Assembly: GCA_037833965.1 (NCBI GenBank)
Contig: AP031352.1
Span: 11,574,501-11,638,500 of the forward strand
DNA from: Marchantia polymorpha subsp. ruderalis
Lineage: Eukaryota > Streptophyta > Marchantiopsida > Marchantiales > Marchantiaceae
Direction of reading: 5' to 3'
DNA: 64,000 nucleotides
Part shown: positions 12,433-26,039 of the stretch, piece after piece
How positions within the stretch are numbered: position 1 is the stretch's first letter
How the letters are laid out: every line of letters starts with the position of its first letter
The notes under the pieces: generated by a model
Told to the model about the DNA's origin: nothing
Database searches by the model: none
What the model saw: only the letters and a program-made list of their open reading frames with translations
Program-made: the position numbers and the translations under genes

Positions 12433-14594
12433 TTCTTAATTCCAGGCGAGGCATAGCAGGAGAACAGTTTGATCTGTAAGCCATCGAGTACATACCACGC
12501 CATCAAATTCAATTACACAATTCCTGAAGGAAGACTCTCCAGTCCACGATTGCAGGTGACCAGAAAATGAACAATCATTTCTGGTCGGAATATCTCCCAT
12601 AACACTACAGTTTGGCAATCAATTCCGACGTTATACAGTGGAATGGTGATCATCATTCATTTATTTATCTAGCTTACACAAATTGATAATATGCACGTTC
12701 ACCACAAGAACCTTATAACATGCTTAACAACAATATCATGGCCACCAAAGATTAACCCCAAATTCTAGCTCCATTGTTCATTCCCATTGGCCGTTTGAAA
12801 TACATTATGCAATACACAACGCAGAAAGTGGGAAATCTCATCTGAGAGGCAATTAAAAAAATGACTAAAGCATGCCACGATGTGTAGAATCTCGTAACGA
12901 TATTGTGACCGACAAGACCAGAATATTCTCCCCTTGAATGAAAGACGAATCATAAAAAATTCTCCTTTAATATGATTTTTCTAAAAACGCGCTTAAGGAG
13001 AGGTAGATTTTTTATTATAATCAAATATGAATTAAAATATATATAGCTTATGAAACAACGATTGCATGAGTTGTCATACGAGAAGTTTCTGTCATAAAAT
13101 TTGCAAAGAATAATTATAATTTATAAGTACACATCATGGATGAAAAAGTAAAATTAACATAAAATATTCAAATGTAAGTACATTTCACCGCTACATATCA
13201 ACATACATTCAATATGAACATGAGATTGCCATGACTCTTGCGTAGATACTATAACCTTTACTCAATGACATGGTTTTGACACAAGATACGATGAAACACA
13301 AAGCAAATGCATTAAAATAACCTCAAAATGTCTTAAAGTATAGATACCAATAAAATTTCAATTGTTCAATTATAGAAAAACAAGCTTCAGAAACTATCCA
13401 TGGATTCATTCTTGCTAAAAAAATTTATTCTTGATATTCATTACTCTGATGTTTTCAAAATGCCAAATAATTATAATACATATACATATGTAAATATATT
13501 CCATGAAAATATATAGAATCATTATTAAAAAAATTGTGTTGTGAAATGGAATTTGATTACATATTTGAAATTATTCTTTTCTAAAAAAGAAAATTTCCGC
13601 AATAACAGGACTCTATATTCAATTTCATAATATTCCAGTGAATTTTGAATGAATTTTTATGTGTACTATGAAAAAAATTCTTTATTTTTCATTTTTAAGT
13701 AATCTTTACTTGAAAAATCTATCGAAATTATTTCATATTTTTCAAAGATGATAAGTTCTCTATAAAAATATAAAATGAGGTTGATTCATCATATGAGTTT
13801 GTGATCTAGGAGATAAGAATTTTTTTCATACATCTCATCCATAATTATAAAAAACTTATGCAAAGTTCAATATTTCTTCCTATCCAAAATCCAATCTAGG
13901 TGGGGAGACATGTGATTCACATATCTAGACTGACTATAAATTTGATTGTAGACAATAGTGTTGAGTGCTGGAAAAAAGTATTTGGAATCAACTGATAAAT
14001 CAACACATGGGCAATGTATAGAGGTTGTCGTTAAAAAAGTCTGGACTACGGTGTTTCAGTCTCATTGAGAATATCTGAAACAATTTCAGCCAGGATATGT
14101 ACAATGTCAAGGAAGCCTACAACTTGATTTTTATAAGGGTGACATTTTCAGGGTGACAGTGGCGATAAACTCAGCAGCATGGTAGAAACGAAGGCGGTTG
14201 GCTTGCAATACGAGAGAGCTATGGATGGCATTTGACACTTGCCAGCATCACCGCCAAAGACCCATGACCGAGAGAGAGGTGGGGTACAAAAGTCGGCCAC
14301 TGAAGACAAGAGCTCCTGAGGAGGAGTCATGGGCTTGAGCAATGGACAAGTTCATGCTTTTCTGCCTCCCATGTAGGAGAGAGTACAGATGTTGACCAGA
14401 ATTATTATACTTTATAGACGAAAGGACTGATTTGTATGGTGATGGATACAAAACTAGTGTTGAGATCAGCTTTCTCATGTACCATGGGGCTATATATTCT
14501 GAGGCGGGTCTAAGAAAAAGTCTGGCTCCAAGTGGGCATTTCTCAGAAATCATGTCACGAGATGAAAGATAATTCTGAGATAATTCATGTCGAG

Positions 14595-14621
14595 GTGAGT
14601 GAGTGAGTGAGTGAGTGAGTG
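14595..14621. repeat. GAGT microsatellite
   Basis: About six tandem copies of GAGT. Confidence 0.9.
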
Positions 14622-17282
14622 TGGGTGGAAGTCCCCAAATTGCGGCAAGGAAAAGAGTTTGGCGATAAAGTGAAAGGTGGGCATGATGGATGTTGGGAAT
14701 TATCATTTTCATCCTTGATTTTTGCATGTCCAGCTTTAACGATATCAGTGGCTTTGGACTTCACAGTTTCAGGTTGACCAGGGGCCAGGCCAGGCCAGGA
14801 CTCAGCATGCTCTATGCTGTATGCAGACTCAGCAGCAGCAGCAGCAGCAACTCAGCCTGTGGCTCCATGGGCAGACATAGTAAGAGACCAAATGTCGCAA
14901 TGCATGGCTGTCTGTCTGGTCGATTGCTCCTCGTAGCACAACAAGCTTCAGACTTCAAAGCTTAAAAGATAAAGAGGGCCTCGCATTTATGCTGTTATGT
15001 TCTCATTGATTCCCCCCCCATGAATAGGTTCTTGGGAATATGCACATAAATTTTGCTGACAGTTGGTCCTTGGACGCATGAATCGACTCACGATGCATCC
15101 ATCATACTCGGCGAGCGACCTTCGATGGTGGTGGTAACGACTTGTTCCCAAGAGGGAAATTAAAACTTTGTACGAATGTCCATCGGGTTTAAGTTGCTCT
15201 TGCAAGAGATGTCACGAAACACCAACACAAGACTCCTTCTTCATCATTCCGTCAGGTCCATGAGCTGGTGGCAAGAACCTTTAAACATCCAGAACATGCA
15301 GCAAGGCTGTGGAGAAAGATGATTCATGGATGGATGGATGGAGCATGAGAGACCAACCGACCACTTAATTAAGATAGTCTTATGATTTAATAAGCTAGCC
15401 AAAACCACAACAATTGAATAGGTTATCAAGTCTAACAAAAAGAGATTGACGTTGAGCAAGAAGAAGAATTGGATCAAAGGCTTGTTAAGTGACCTCCAAA
15501 AAAAATTTAACAAGACAATTGTACTTAATATTGTGGGCAAGCAAAGAAACCGACCTTACTTTCTCTTCCTAACATTCTGACTTGTGCTTTACAGGAGGTC
15601 CTTTGACCAAAAATAATAATGAGGTATGTGTCAAGGTAAGGCGCGTTTACCTCATCAAACATGCTACGTCCAGATAAAAACCGCATTCACGAGGTTGAAA
15701 CTCCGCAATGACTATCAATAAACTAGGCTTGTCAGAGGAGAAAATAACAAATTTTATCGAGCATGAAGAAAATAACCACGCCAACGAACGGAAACACTTT
15801 ATAATCTCTCATTACCGATCTAATACTGAGTTCTCTCTATTTACCCATCAATTATGTTTTTATCTGCAGTATATAAACTTTGGAACCTACATCTCGGAAT
15901 GTTGTCAGGTCAATGCCAAAATGAAGATGGCATTGTGAGGGATTACTAGAATATTCACTTTCCCTCATTTCCCTCATTTCCCTGCTCGGTTATCTTCCTA
16001 TGGAAAGTATAGAGCACAAAGTGAGATCTATATTAAGTCAATATTCTTTACAGAGTTCGATATTCTAATGATGCATAAAAACTTCAATGTTTGGGAGGAG
16101 TTGTAGACAAGTGACCAAATGCTGGCAAAAGGAGGAAGTGCTGCTTTACCCACACATTCCTCAGCGCCGCGGTCTTCCTACACACATGAATAGATACGGA
16201 CTGAGATTAAGACCCTTTTATTTTTGTGGGCTGAAAGCTTGCTGCCAGATATAATTTCTCACATTTTCAAATTTCAAATATTTTTTAAATTTCAAATATT
16301 TTCAAATTTGTTAGCATAGCAATATCCGATCCTCAACCCTATAATGAACTTACAACAGATAGAACGTTGTCTATGTCTTTCTTTATCATTCATATCGAGG
16401 AGATTACATTCCTCCTATTGATACGAGTTGCTCGACTCTGGTTGTACGAGGTTTGCAGGTTTGGTTGGAAGGGAGAAGGCCCCTTGACGGTGCTCGAGAG
16501 TGCAGATGGAAGGAACATGGGCTTTCGACGACCGAATGCTAGCCTCTTGAATTCATGGAAAGTGATCACTGGACAGTTTGGAAGATCTTTTGGACGACGT
16601 TTCCTGCATTTGTTCTTGCTGTTTCCGGTCGAAAAGGAAAAGGCAGAGAGAGTATTGCAGGTTTGAAACATGGAGGATTTGTCTCCGTTAAGATCCCACT
16701 TGCAATATCCTGCAGATATTTTATGCTGTAATTCAACAAGAACTGAAAGCAGTGGGAACACGAGGTTGCAATGCATGGTTGTCGTCATGAGCTTGTTCAC
16801 CCTTTCCTTTTTCTCGTGCCAACACGCCTCGCAATATCGCAGTTCTGACAGTTGGGTGCCTTTTAATTTGCCTTGAAAGCAAGAAAATGGGGGTGCCGGC
16901 TGATTTCGCCCCAAAGCTCCGCATGCCTTTTTCGTGCCACGCCAAGTGAGCTTCTATGTGTTCTGCAAGTCCATTTCCATGTGCATTGGTAGTTTCATCT
17001 TTCGAATTCATGTATTAAGGTGGAAGTTGAGAAATGGGAACGACCCTAAAGAAATTTTGATGCCTCATCCCCAAGATATATGTTTTCTTTTTGGTTCTTA
17101 ACTTTTTGGTTCTTGACTTGCTCGCCATTTTCAAGCTGTTCGTCTGGTGATTAGAATCAAAGCTAATGATGCAAGTAGGCTAAGAGTGTGCCCTAAGCCT
17201 GGTCATGGCAACAATGTCAGCTTTCGGCTTGCTTGGGGAATTGTTTCGCTTCCATGTTTGAATGGGCTCTGGAGGTGGAGGA

Positions 17283-17351
17283 TATAAAACACAATAGTTG
17301 GCATGTTGAATTAGCATTGCAGTTCTTCGAGGGTACAAATAAAGAACATCA
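17283..17351 (+). promoter_or_regulatory. TATA box upstream of a short ATG frame
   Basis: TATAAAA at 17283-17289 is a good TATA consensus. An ATG 68 bp downstream (17351) opens a 67-codon frame ending at 17554 with no recognisable domain. This could be a core promoter for a short peptide or a non-coding RNA, or chance. Confidence 0.2.
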
Positions 17352-20173
17352 TGCGAATCAAGCGAGAGGAATCTCGCTGGTATTGTGATCTTGGATCGTG
17401 TCCGGTGAGAATCAAATCACATACGGTGTTTTTCTATGCGGCAAAGTGCACAACACCTCAGCTTCGGCCTGACCAGAGGGGGCTGATGTTGTTGTGGTCA
17501 AGGGGTTTGAATCGAGAAGAACGGAAAGGAGTCAGTCGTCCTATGCAAACATAAGTTGGAGACAGATAGACAGGACGCGGAGTGTGGGTGCGACTTATGA
17601 CCTAGCTCGAAACAATAGGGAGGGGGCCATGGGGGCCTTGGGGGCCTTGGAGGAATCGAATAATGCTCCTATGCTCGCCGGCTGATGTGTCCATATTCTC
17701 TCTGCCATGACACGCGTGAGAATGGGAGAGTGTGCTTTGTTGAATTTAGCATCTCTTATATGTTACCTCAGCATCATTGACATCTGGTTGGCCCAGAGTT
17801 GAAACTGGTCAGATGGATTGACAGTTCTCACGACTTTCATGTGGATGCAGTTCAAGGTTACTTGTGATTCAGATAATCTACTGTACGTGATAACAGCAGC
17901 ATCCCGGAAGAAAACGCCTTTGGATACAACCCAAGCTTGCTCGCCCACAATCGAGGTACGCAAAGTAGGTCCGGCCCGGTCCGGTCCGGTCCAGCCCAGT
18001 TTCGTTTCGTTTCGAGCTTATTCCTCGTTGCCAAATGACTAAACAAATGCCATCAACGACAAGGTTGCGGCAGCAACTTTAGGTCCCGTTGCTGCAGTTC
18101 CTGTGAGGGCAGCTGGATGCATCTAGAACAATGTTCATGGCGTTAGATCGTCTGGCCACTAGAGCGAACAATCATTTTTTAATTTATCCAGAAGTTTCCT
18201 GCATTTGCCATGCCAACATGCGCCATGACTGGTAAGCCTTAACGAACTATTCGACGGGCTCAGCTGAGATCGATCCGCCTGCTCATCTGGCCCGGGGACG
18301 GTTCATGATGCAGAGTTCGTAAACCCCTGTAACTCTTGAGTTCCACGGAATGTATGTAGCCATGGGCAGCAGCAGCGACGTATCATAGGACTGCCTGTGC
18401 CAGTCCAATAGTTTCAGGGGTTTGCTGCCTTTTCTTTCCTCACACTTCACGCCATAAAATTTTTTTACCTCTCACTTCTCACCTCTCACCTTTCACCAGT
18501 CCACCCTACACCCTCCAGCAGTCCTAGCCGTCCAGATCTTATTTTTACTCGCCAAACTTCGTCTCTTGTCTTGGTGCTCGTGGCCAGCAACCTGCAGGTG
18601 AAATGGGAGAAAGCAAGCTACTTTTCTTAGAGTAGAGAGAAGCATTCGATTTTTAGAGAAATGACCCTCGGAGCTTCCATATATCGAACTTCGTACATGT
18701 TGAAAAGCTACACCAATTTTCAGTCGGCATCTTGCGTTCTATTCTGAGGCGGTTGGAAGCGGTCAAGGATCGCATTCTACCTGAATCCAATGTTGGGTCA
18801 TTTGCATATATTAGTCACTAGGTGTCACAACCCTTTGTATACGATCCTACAGGTCGATGCAGTGTGACATACATGGATACAGTTCCTATACTCGCATCTT
18901 TTGCTCCACATATGAAACCATTATATAGAAATTCTACAACATATGGCATGTGTGTGTAGGAGTATAATATCTGCTTTTGTAGAATGTTTCAACAGCACGA
19001 TATACCAAATAAAGAAAAATGAGTCACCTCGACCGAATATATCTGATAAATCTGCAGATGCATATTCGATGTCCCCATCGTAAAGAGATTAATATGATAG
19101 GAAGGAAGGACGGTCAAGTTTTCAGCTCCATCCGGTCAACACAATATCTACTCTTACTCTATCTATGGCCGGGTCATAAGTTGGTCTAGGATTACCAATA
19201 ATTTTGCGGGTGGGTAGGGTCCTGTTACATTTTTCTTCTCATGTGACTGTTGCTGCACTGTTTCTGTGAATAATAGTTCCATGGAGGCGGATCGGTTAGA
19301 CTCGTCCGAAATGTCCAAGATGCAAGGGAGGGAAGGACTTTCGCCAGAGGACACGTCCTTCTGCTGGAGTCAGATACTGTAACGAGAACCATGGACGGGT
19401 AATTGTATCGTAGCCTGCATTCGTAAGTCAGTGGTTTCACCAATTTCAGGGCGGGCTCGTTTCCGTTTCCGCATGATATTGTGAGAAAATGGAAAACAAA
19501 ATCGCGCTTTGTTGTCTTCGTCAAGCACGCACAAGTCGGCCGTTGGTGGACTTGTGGTGCCGAGCCACTTTTGGTGCGAGGTGGATGGATCCAGAGATCT
19601 GCAATCTTGGACTAGTCATATCCGAGACGAGCAGCAGTGTGATGTGAACCCTTCGATATCTCACCTGTTAGCATCCACTCACCATTTGGAGATCTATCTC
19701 TCACCCCACCGTGTCATGTCATGCAGATGAAGTCCATCTCATGAGGTTGACACCGGAGTCAAACCCTTGCTTGCCCGGCCCAGATGCAAATTCAACGTGA
19801 ATGCGTTGTGAAAAGTTGATCGGTCGCAAAGACATTACATTCTCATGTGGCTGGCTGTGGGGGGCGTAGTTCTCATGACTTCTGTAGCCAGGGTGGTGTG
19901 ACGGGTGCTGGTAATAGTAAGCTTGGTGGCCATAGCCTTGTGCCCCGTATCATCCTCATTGTTTAATCTCCTCGCAGGTATTTATTCCTCTAACTACAGT
20001 TCTATGCTGTTTAGGGTTTCTATTCCTCTAACCTGATCTAACTTGAGATCCCCACCTCGTGGCCCACTATTGGGCGAACTCGCATCTCATCATGAACCTT
20101 ATTCGCCATTATACTATTCTCGTAAATCACAGTCTCCACGATCAGCGTCTATAGCCATTAAACACATGTGAGC

Positions 20174-20228
20174 TCAATTGTTGATTAGTCGGCTCTTTCG
20201 CCGATCCGACTAATCCATCAACAATTGA
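20174..20228. repeat. Foldback palindrome
   Basis: TCAATTGTTGATTAGTCGG (20174-20192) is matched on the other strand at 20206-20228, with a 4-base insertion in the right arm. It may be a transposon footprint or mini-MITE. Confidence 0.7.
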
Positions 20229-20269
20229 ACCATCGAAATGAGTTCAGATCCATCCGTAAAAATATTTTT

Positions 20270-20390
20270 GGTTCTCGTTTTGGGGTGCATGGCTTACTCT
20301 TGTTTGCCTGCAGAGCCATGGATGGAGATTGGGTTCTCATCTTGGGGTGCATGCTTTACTCTTGTTTGTTTGCAGGGCCATGGATGGAGA
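20270..20390. repeat. Two-copy tandem duplication, 62-bp period
   Basis: A 59-bp unit at 20270-20328 is repeated at 20332-20390 with about 7 mismatches. Each unit contains the string GCCATGGATGGAGA. It lies immediately beside the palindrome. Confidence 0.85.
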
Positions 20391-22181
20391 AATGCCTCAA
20401 GCTGAAAAGGAGCACGAGGAGCCTTCTAAACGAAAGCTACCCAAATGACTTTTTTTTATTTGCAGCGTGTTTAGAAGAAGCCTAGATGCTCTCGTATCTC
20501 TTGCGTGCATTAATGTGTTCATGCCTGCGATGGAGGTGCACTGGAGGTGAAAACTGGCGCAAAGCAAGGGAGGGAGAAGGCCTCGGGCCCAGATATTCCC
20601 TCGATGTCATGTCGAAACGGGCAGAGTGTACAAAAGTGTAAAATAAAAGGGTCTGTGTTGGATTAGAATCCACGACTGGGTAAAATCCATTTTGAATGCG
20701 GTCGGCCCTTGAAAGCATGAGGGTATACTCCGTCGGCCAGTAGATCGGAGCGCATTCTGGGTCACGTTTTCATGACATCAAGTGAAGAGCGGGGGCTGGG
20801 CTGACTCATGCGCTCTTCGGATAATCGGATCACACCATTCTCGTCGCATGCTTGCATCCAGCGACATGCATCGGGCCACTATTTGGAATAAGATCCTGCA
20901 CAATTCGTTCTCACGAGCAAATCCCTGATGAAGACGATTCTCATGAATACGTCTATTTGTAAGACGACAGAATAATCGCGCTCCATTATTAAACTTGCAA
21001 CAGGCTCGGGCCTCTTGAAGCTCAGAGGGCGCATGATATTTTCATGGGTAACGCCGAACTGGTATGGCAGATGAATTATGTGCTGCGCGGCCTACAGTGC
21101 GCCTCTGGAGGGCTCGCTTCCACCACAAATCTGCTGCGTGTACTTCTTCCGGGGCGAGGGTCTGCCCTTTTAAAAAATCAATTTCGCCTTCGGTCCTTCG
21201 CCATGACGATCCAGGAGAGGCCAAGAGATTCGCGCTAACCGATTGATTCCGAGCGTGAACCCAGAACGCTTCGACGGGCCGAAGCGTAAGCGAAGCTCGT
21301 GTTCTTGTTCATGTTCATGGGCCGGAGACCGCAGGACCTGTGCTACTCGCGCAACCGGGCATGGTGTTTGGGTATGGTTGTTTCGAGAAAAGAAGATTCT
21401 GAGGCCGAGGACAGATGAGTGCGGAGGGAGGGACGGAGGGGGATCAAATCTTCACATCTCTCGCTACGATGGGGGCCTAAAACCGGAAACTGTGTCCGCA
21501 AAAATCATGTCTTCGAGGTCCGACCTTCTTCTTCATGTCATGGCACATGTCCGGGACCTGCTTCCGGACAAAGCCCCTCGACCTCGCTCATTCCATATCC
21601 TCCTGCTTCGCACAACAGTGACGCGCCCTGAACGGGACGAGCCGACCTCAGTAGCAGCACACTTGTGTACAGACGAGCTCAGCTCGCCCTCAGCTGTACA
21701 TCGCCTACATCTCTCGTATAATTGTATGGCGCTTCGTTCCGTATGTGAACGAGGGGACGAGGACGAGGAGAAGTGGAAGGAATGATGATTAGAATATTAA
21801 TAATAATAATAAGAAGAAGAAGACGGCTCCGGGGGCAATTAGCGGAAAGGCTCGAAGCAGTACGGTAGCGATCGTAAGTCAAATTGGCAGAAAATGGTAA
21901 ATTAAGAGGAAAAAGCGGCCGAACAACTCCTCGCGTTTATGGAGACGCGGAACGATAAATGGGTTGGCATTTGAATCACATCGCTCTCGAAAGTCAAAAT
22001 GCTCGAGCTCTGCCGGTGTGTCATGAATCATATGGAGCCACATAATTGGTCCAATTCGTGTATTTATAGATTTTATTTCCTACTTTCTGCGCGAGACACT
22101 TGTACATCACTTTACAACAGCGTCGCAGATCGTAGCCCTGGCGCTCGAGAACATAGCCCCTCTTACTTGTCCGTCCGTGCT

Positions 22182-22263
22182 GGGGCTGGGGCTGGGGCTG
22201 ATCCAGCCCCCAATTTGGAGTGCGGAAGAAGAAGTTCAAATCTCCAGCCCCAGCCCCAGCCCC
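22182..22263. repeat. Inverted pair of GGGGCT repeats
   Basis: GGGGCTGGGGCTGGGGCTG (22182-22200) and its exact complement (22245-22263) are separated by 44 bases. This could give a stable 19-bp stem. Confidence 0.8.
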
Positions 22264-23722
22264 CGCATTGGAGTGATGGTGAAGCTCGAGCCACACCGAC
22301 CATGAGATGGTCGTCTGTCTGGCCGGGCAGCGGGGGCCAGCTCAGGCCCCCTCAGGTCTCAGGCCTCAGGTCAAGCCCCGAGTCTGTCTGTACATGCCCT
22401 TTCCTATCGGATCGAGTTCTTGTAACGCGTGTGCTTCTGTTGCGACCCGCTCTGTCTCATGTGTTCATTGAGGTGGCCACCATTGGCCCGGACCTGTCTC
22501 ATTGCTTGATCTTTTTCCCCTCACTTTTTACGATTTTGCGTTCGGTACGTGAAACGCTGGAGCCACTTTTCGTGCACCCGCACTGCCCCTCCTCAGGCTA
22601 AGGCCATACATCCGATGTGGTGTGCATCGTTGCGTGAAATCTCATTTGTGCCTGAAATATCACCACACAAAAACAACTGCAGTAGAACTAAACCCTTGTC
22701 GCTCTCTCCCTACCTCCATCTCCCTCTCCATCTGCCTCACTCATGGACACCCGTCCAGGCCCTCGCTGATCATAAACATCGGCTGTCCTGAGTCTTTGAC
22801 CGGGGGCTGGTTTTGTTGCATGAGAATGGATCTTCGCATGGGTGAGTACCAGCTGAAGGACACCGAGGGACTTGAAGGCAGATTAAAATACAGTACATGT
22901 CACACAAAGACCCAGCGTCGGAAGTACCCTCATTGAAGAGGAGCAAGCTGTAAGACTCGCAATGCAAAGGCGAAGAAGGGGAGGGACAGGGAAACGGACA
23001 CAGCATTGGAGTTATGAAGGTGCTTTTGTTCGTCTTTCGAATGAAGTCAAAGCTTCATCGTTGTCATTGAAAGCTCGTTGTGAATAAGATTTGGTGTTGG
23101 GGAAAACCAACTCATTCATGGTGCCAGACAGCCTTTGAGGCTGTGATGTAAGGCATATGGGCGAAAACACGTTACGTCGCAATGCTTTCACGTGAATCAA
23201 CGAGCTACTGCGCTCGCCCTCGTGCATGCCATGAGCGAGCGTAGCCCCTCAGCGCAGCCCCAGGCGAAACGAGCTACTGGCGTCCCCCATGTCGCGAGCC
23301 GCTGCCACCACCACTAGCTCGCTGAATGTGGTTGAACCAGAGTACACTTGTTCAGTGCGCTGAATTGCTATTCTCTGGTCGTATCCGCATCATTCTCGCA
23401 GAGGGGCTCGCAGGGGGCTTCCTTTCGATCTCACCACTTGGCACGCCCGCAGTAATTCCAGGCACATTAGCCGCCCGTGAAATGGCATCAGATGAAACTC
23501 GGAATCCAAATCGATGCCGCGGTTGGATGCGCTTCCTTCCCCCAGCACATTAAATTTAGCACAGGCTAATCTAATCACCTGACACAACCCCCGCAGTGCA
23601 CGGTAACGGATGGATGTCGCCGTCCACGGGATCTCGACCCCCGCAGGGGACCCTCTGCCCCCGTCCCTCCCCGGAGCACAACGGAAGCAGGTGCTGACAG
23701 GTGACCCGCGAGGCTCGGGGGC

Positions 23723-23743
23723 TGATCGATCGATCGATCGATC
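23723..23743. repeat. GATC tandem run
   Basis: Five consecutive GATC units; the run is self-complementary. Confidence 0.85.
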
Positions 23744-26039
23744 CAAAAACAGGCCCAGCCTGTCGAGTGACCGGAGAGGAGGGAGCCTTCGCGAATACGC
23801 CACTCGTAGATAAGCGGAGTGACGTAGAGTATAAGCGATATGATGTATAATACACTGTATAAGTGGGCAGATCAATGTCTATAATTGAGGAATATCCAAA
23901 TTTGAGAAGCAAATCCCAGCTCCATGGAGGGAGCGAGGTTCCTCCCGCAAACGGACAAGCCCATTATTGTCGAGATCCTGTACTGCTTACGACCAGACCA
24001 GCCCCGGTTCATGCCCATTTTAACATCGTCCCCTGAGCCCCGCTGCCTCTGTGTGCCCCTGCCCCTGCCCCTCCCCCTGCCTCCACTTCGTTTCCATGCA
24101 AAGCAGCAGCCGCGAGGAACGTGGTTGTCGAACCCCGGTCTAGACCTCAGCTGACCGCTGCCCGCCGGAGGTGGAAGCACGGACGGGGCGTGAAGAACCG
24201 CGGTGGAAAAAAAAAGGGGGAATATGCCGCCGAGAGACGTTCGTCGGAAAAGATAGGGCGTGGGGCCGTGGGGCAGTGGGGCCGCGGGCAGAGCCATGGG
24301 CATCTCAGGACGGAGGATGGGGGGTCGCTAGTAGGGGGGAAGAGGCTATTTACCCCCCTCCCCCACCCGCCTGCTGTGTCACCCTCGCCTTACTGAAAAG
24401 CGTCGCGAATTACGTCGCGCGATCTCTGGCCCCACAATGGTTTTCTCCCCCCCACCGCAGAAATCACGGTTTGGGAAAGGAGGAGGCAGCAGCAGCAGCA
24501 GAATGGGGGTGGGGCTGGGGCTGGGGCAGTGCGGGGGACGGGATGGGAGGGCGAGGGCGGACGAGGGAAGGAGGGAGGGATTTAGGGTTTGGACAGCTAT
24601 GCGACACGTCTACGTGCGAGGGCTTAACAACAACAACTCCTCCTCCTTACAACAAACGTGAGGCCCCGTCGGCCATGATAGCATTAGTTGATGAGGAGCC
24701 CTTATGATGCTGTTTTATAAGGCCCTGGACCTCCCGCAATTTATTTATCATTCATTCCCTTCCGTCCCAAGTCCCAGTCCGTCCTCCTTCCTTCCTCCCT
24801 GCCTTCCTTCCCCTCTCCGTCTCCACCACCTCCAGCACGGATCTGCCCTCCTGCGACCTGAGCACAAAGCGATGGACGATGAGTCGATGAGTCGAGCCGA
24901 CGAGGGGACGACGAGACGAGAGAGCGAAAAAGTCAATCCTGCGAGGCCGAGTAATAAGTCCATTCAGCAACCGTCGACGAATGCTGTGTCGTGCCTTAAA
25001 GTCCACATCCTTCAACCCAAAGTACACGCCGTGCTGGCACCATGCACCACATCTCCTTTATTGTATTTCGAGCTGGCTCGCTGGCTCGTACGGGATCGTA
25101 TGGTATATGATACGATCTGTCTGTCTCCGGATCGATCGATGCAACCAGAGCCCTCGCTCGCTCGCCATCCTCGTCTCGCAAATAAATCGATCCTCGAACT
25201 TATTCGCGCTTCGTTGCCATAATCAGATTGTTCGTCGGACTCAGATATTATTATCTTCATGGGCCCTGGCTTCTCGACCTCGGCGACGAGCCGCGAGAGG
25301 GCAACATGCGTCCAGATTGGCTTTGAGTAGGATGCCCGAGCATCTCACGAATAGAACATGACCTCGCTGCAACTTTTTTCCATCGTAGACTTGTGATTTA
25401 TGAGTTTCGTGCCTACGAGACCTAATCGAATCATTCTGACACAAAGCTGCGAAGCATCTCGTCCCCGTTCTTTTCTCTTTGTGCCCTTTGTTTAACTCGA
25501 AGCCCTTCGCTCGCGCCATGCATGAGTGTGATTTCTGTCGACAGATCCTCCCCTACTCTTCGCTTCTCTCGTACTTAGGTGCGCTTCTAGCTCGATGCGA
25601 ATTGACTCCTGGTGCTAGAGTCGTGGCCATTTCTCCCCTGGACTACTGCCAACTTAACCCTCGCTCGCATGAACTAACATGAAATCATGAAGCCAAACGA
25701 GTAACATGCGGCTAGCCCCCAATAGCATCACCCTGGAAACTATATGTCAGAACTATATGGTTGAAACAGTCTACGAAGAACATCAGTGTTAGAAGAATCA
25801 TCGTCTCATGTGAACTCCATAGCCTTCTGCTCTCTATGTGTCCATGGAAACATGGTGTCTGAAGTAGTCCAAGGGATGTTCAGTCATGCTTTGTCCCATT
25901 GTTCATTTCATTGCAATCTCCCTCTCCCCCCCTCTCTCTCTCTCATTCATGAACATGTCGAAGTCAAACATGGACGTTTTTGAACTTCAAGCAACGAAAA
26001 GGTTACTTCTTTGCATATGCTTATATTTGCTCTACCTCG

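Larger units (their letters stand above)
11200..14150. other. AT-rich intergenic block
   Basis: GC content drops sharply here relative to the left flank. Apart from the hairpin and the two coding-like frames listed separately, I see only AT-rich sequence without a recognisable element. Confidence 0.5.

Noticed and set aside
16390-16914. Minus-strand 174-codon frame
   Set aside because: It begins at TTG, has no recognisable motif, and about one frame of this length is expected by chance in 64 kb.
20174-20228. Palindrome considered as a microRNA precursor
   Set aside because: The stem is too short and too perfect at the ends, the loop is tiny, and no known plant miRNA sequence is present.
21243-21785. 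Plus-strand 180-codon frame
   Set aside because: It begins at TTG in GC-rich DNA with arginine/serine-rich compositional content and no domain.
24560-24600. TTTAGGG string considered as telomeric repeat
   Set aside because: Only one copy is present; no tandem array.
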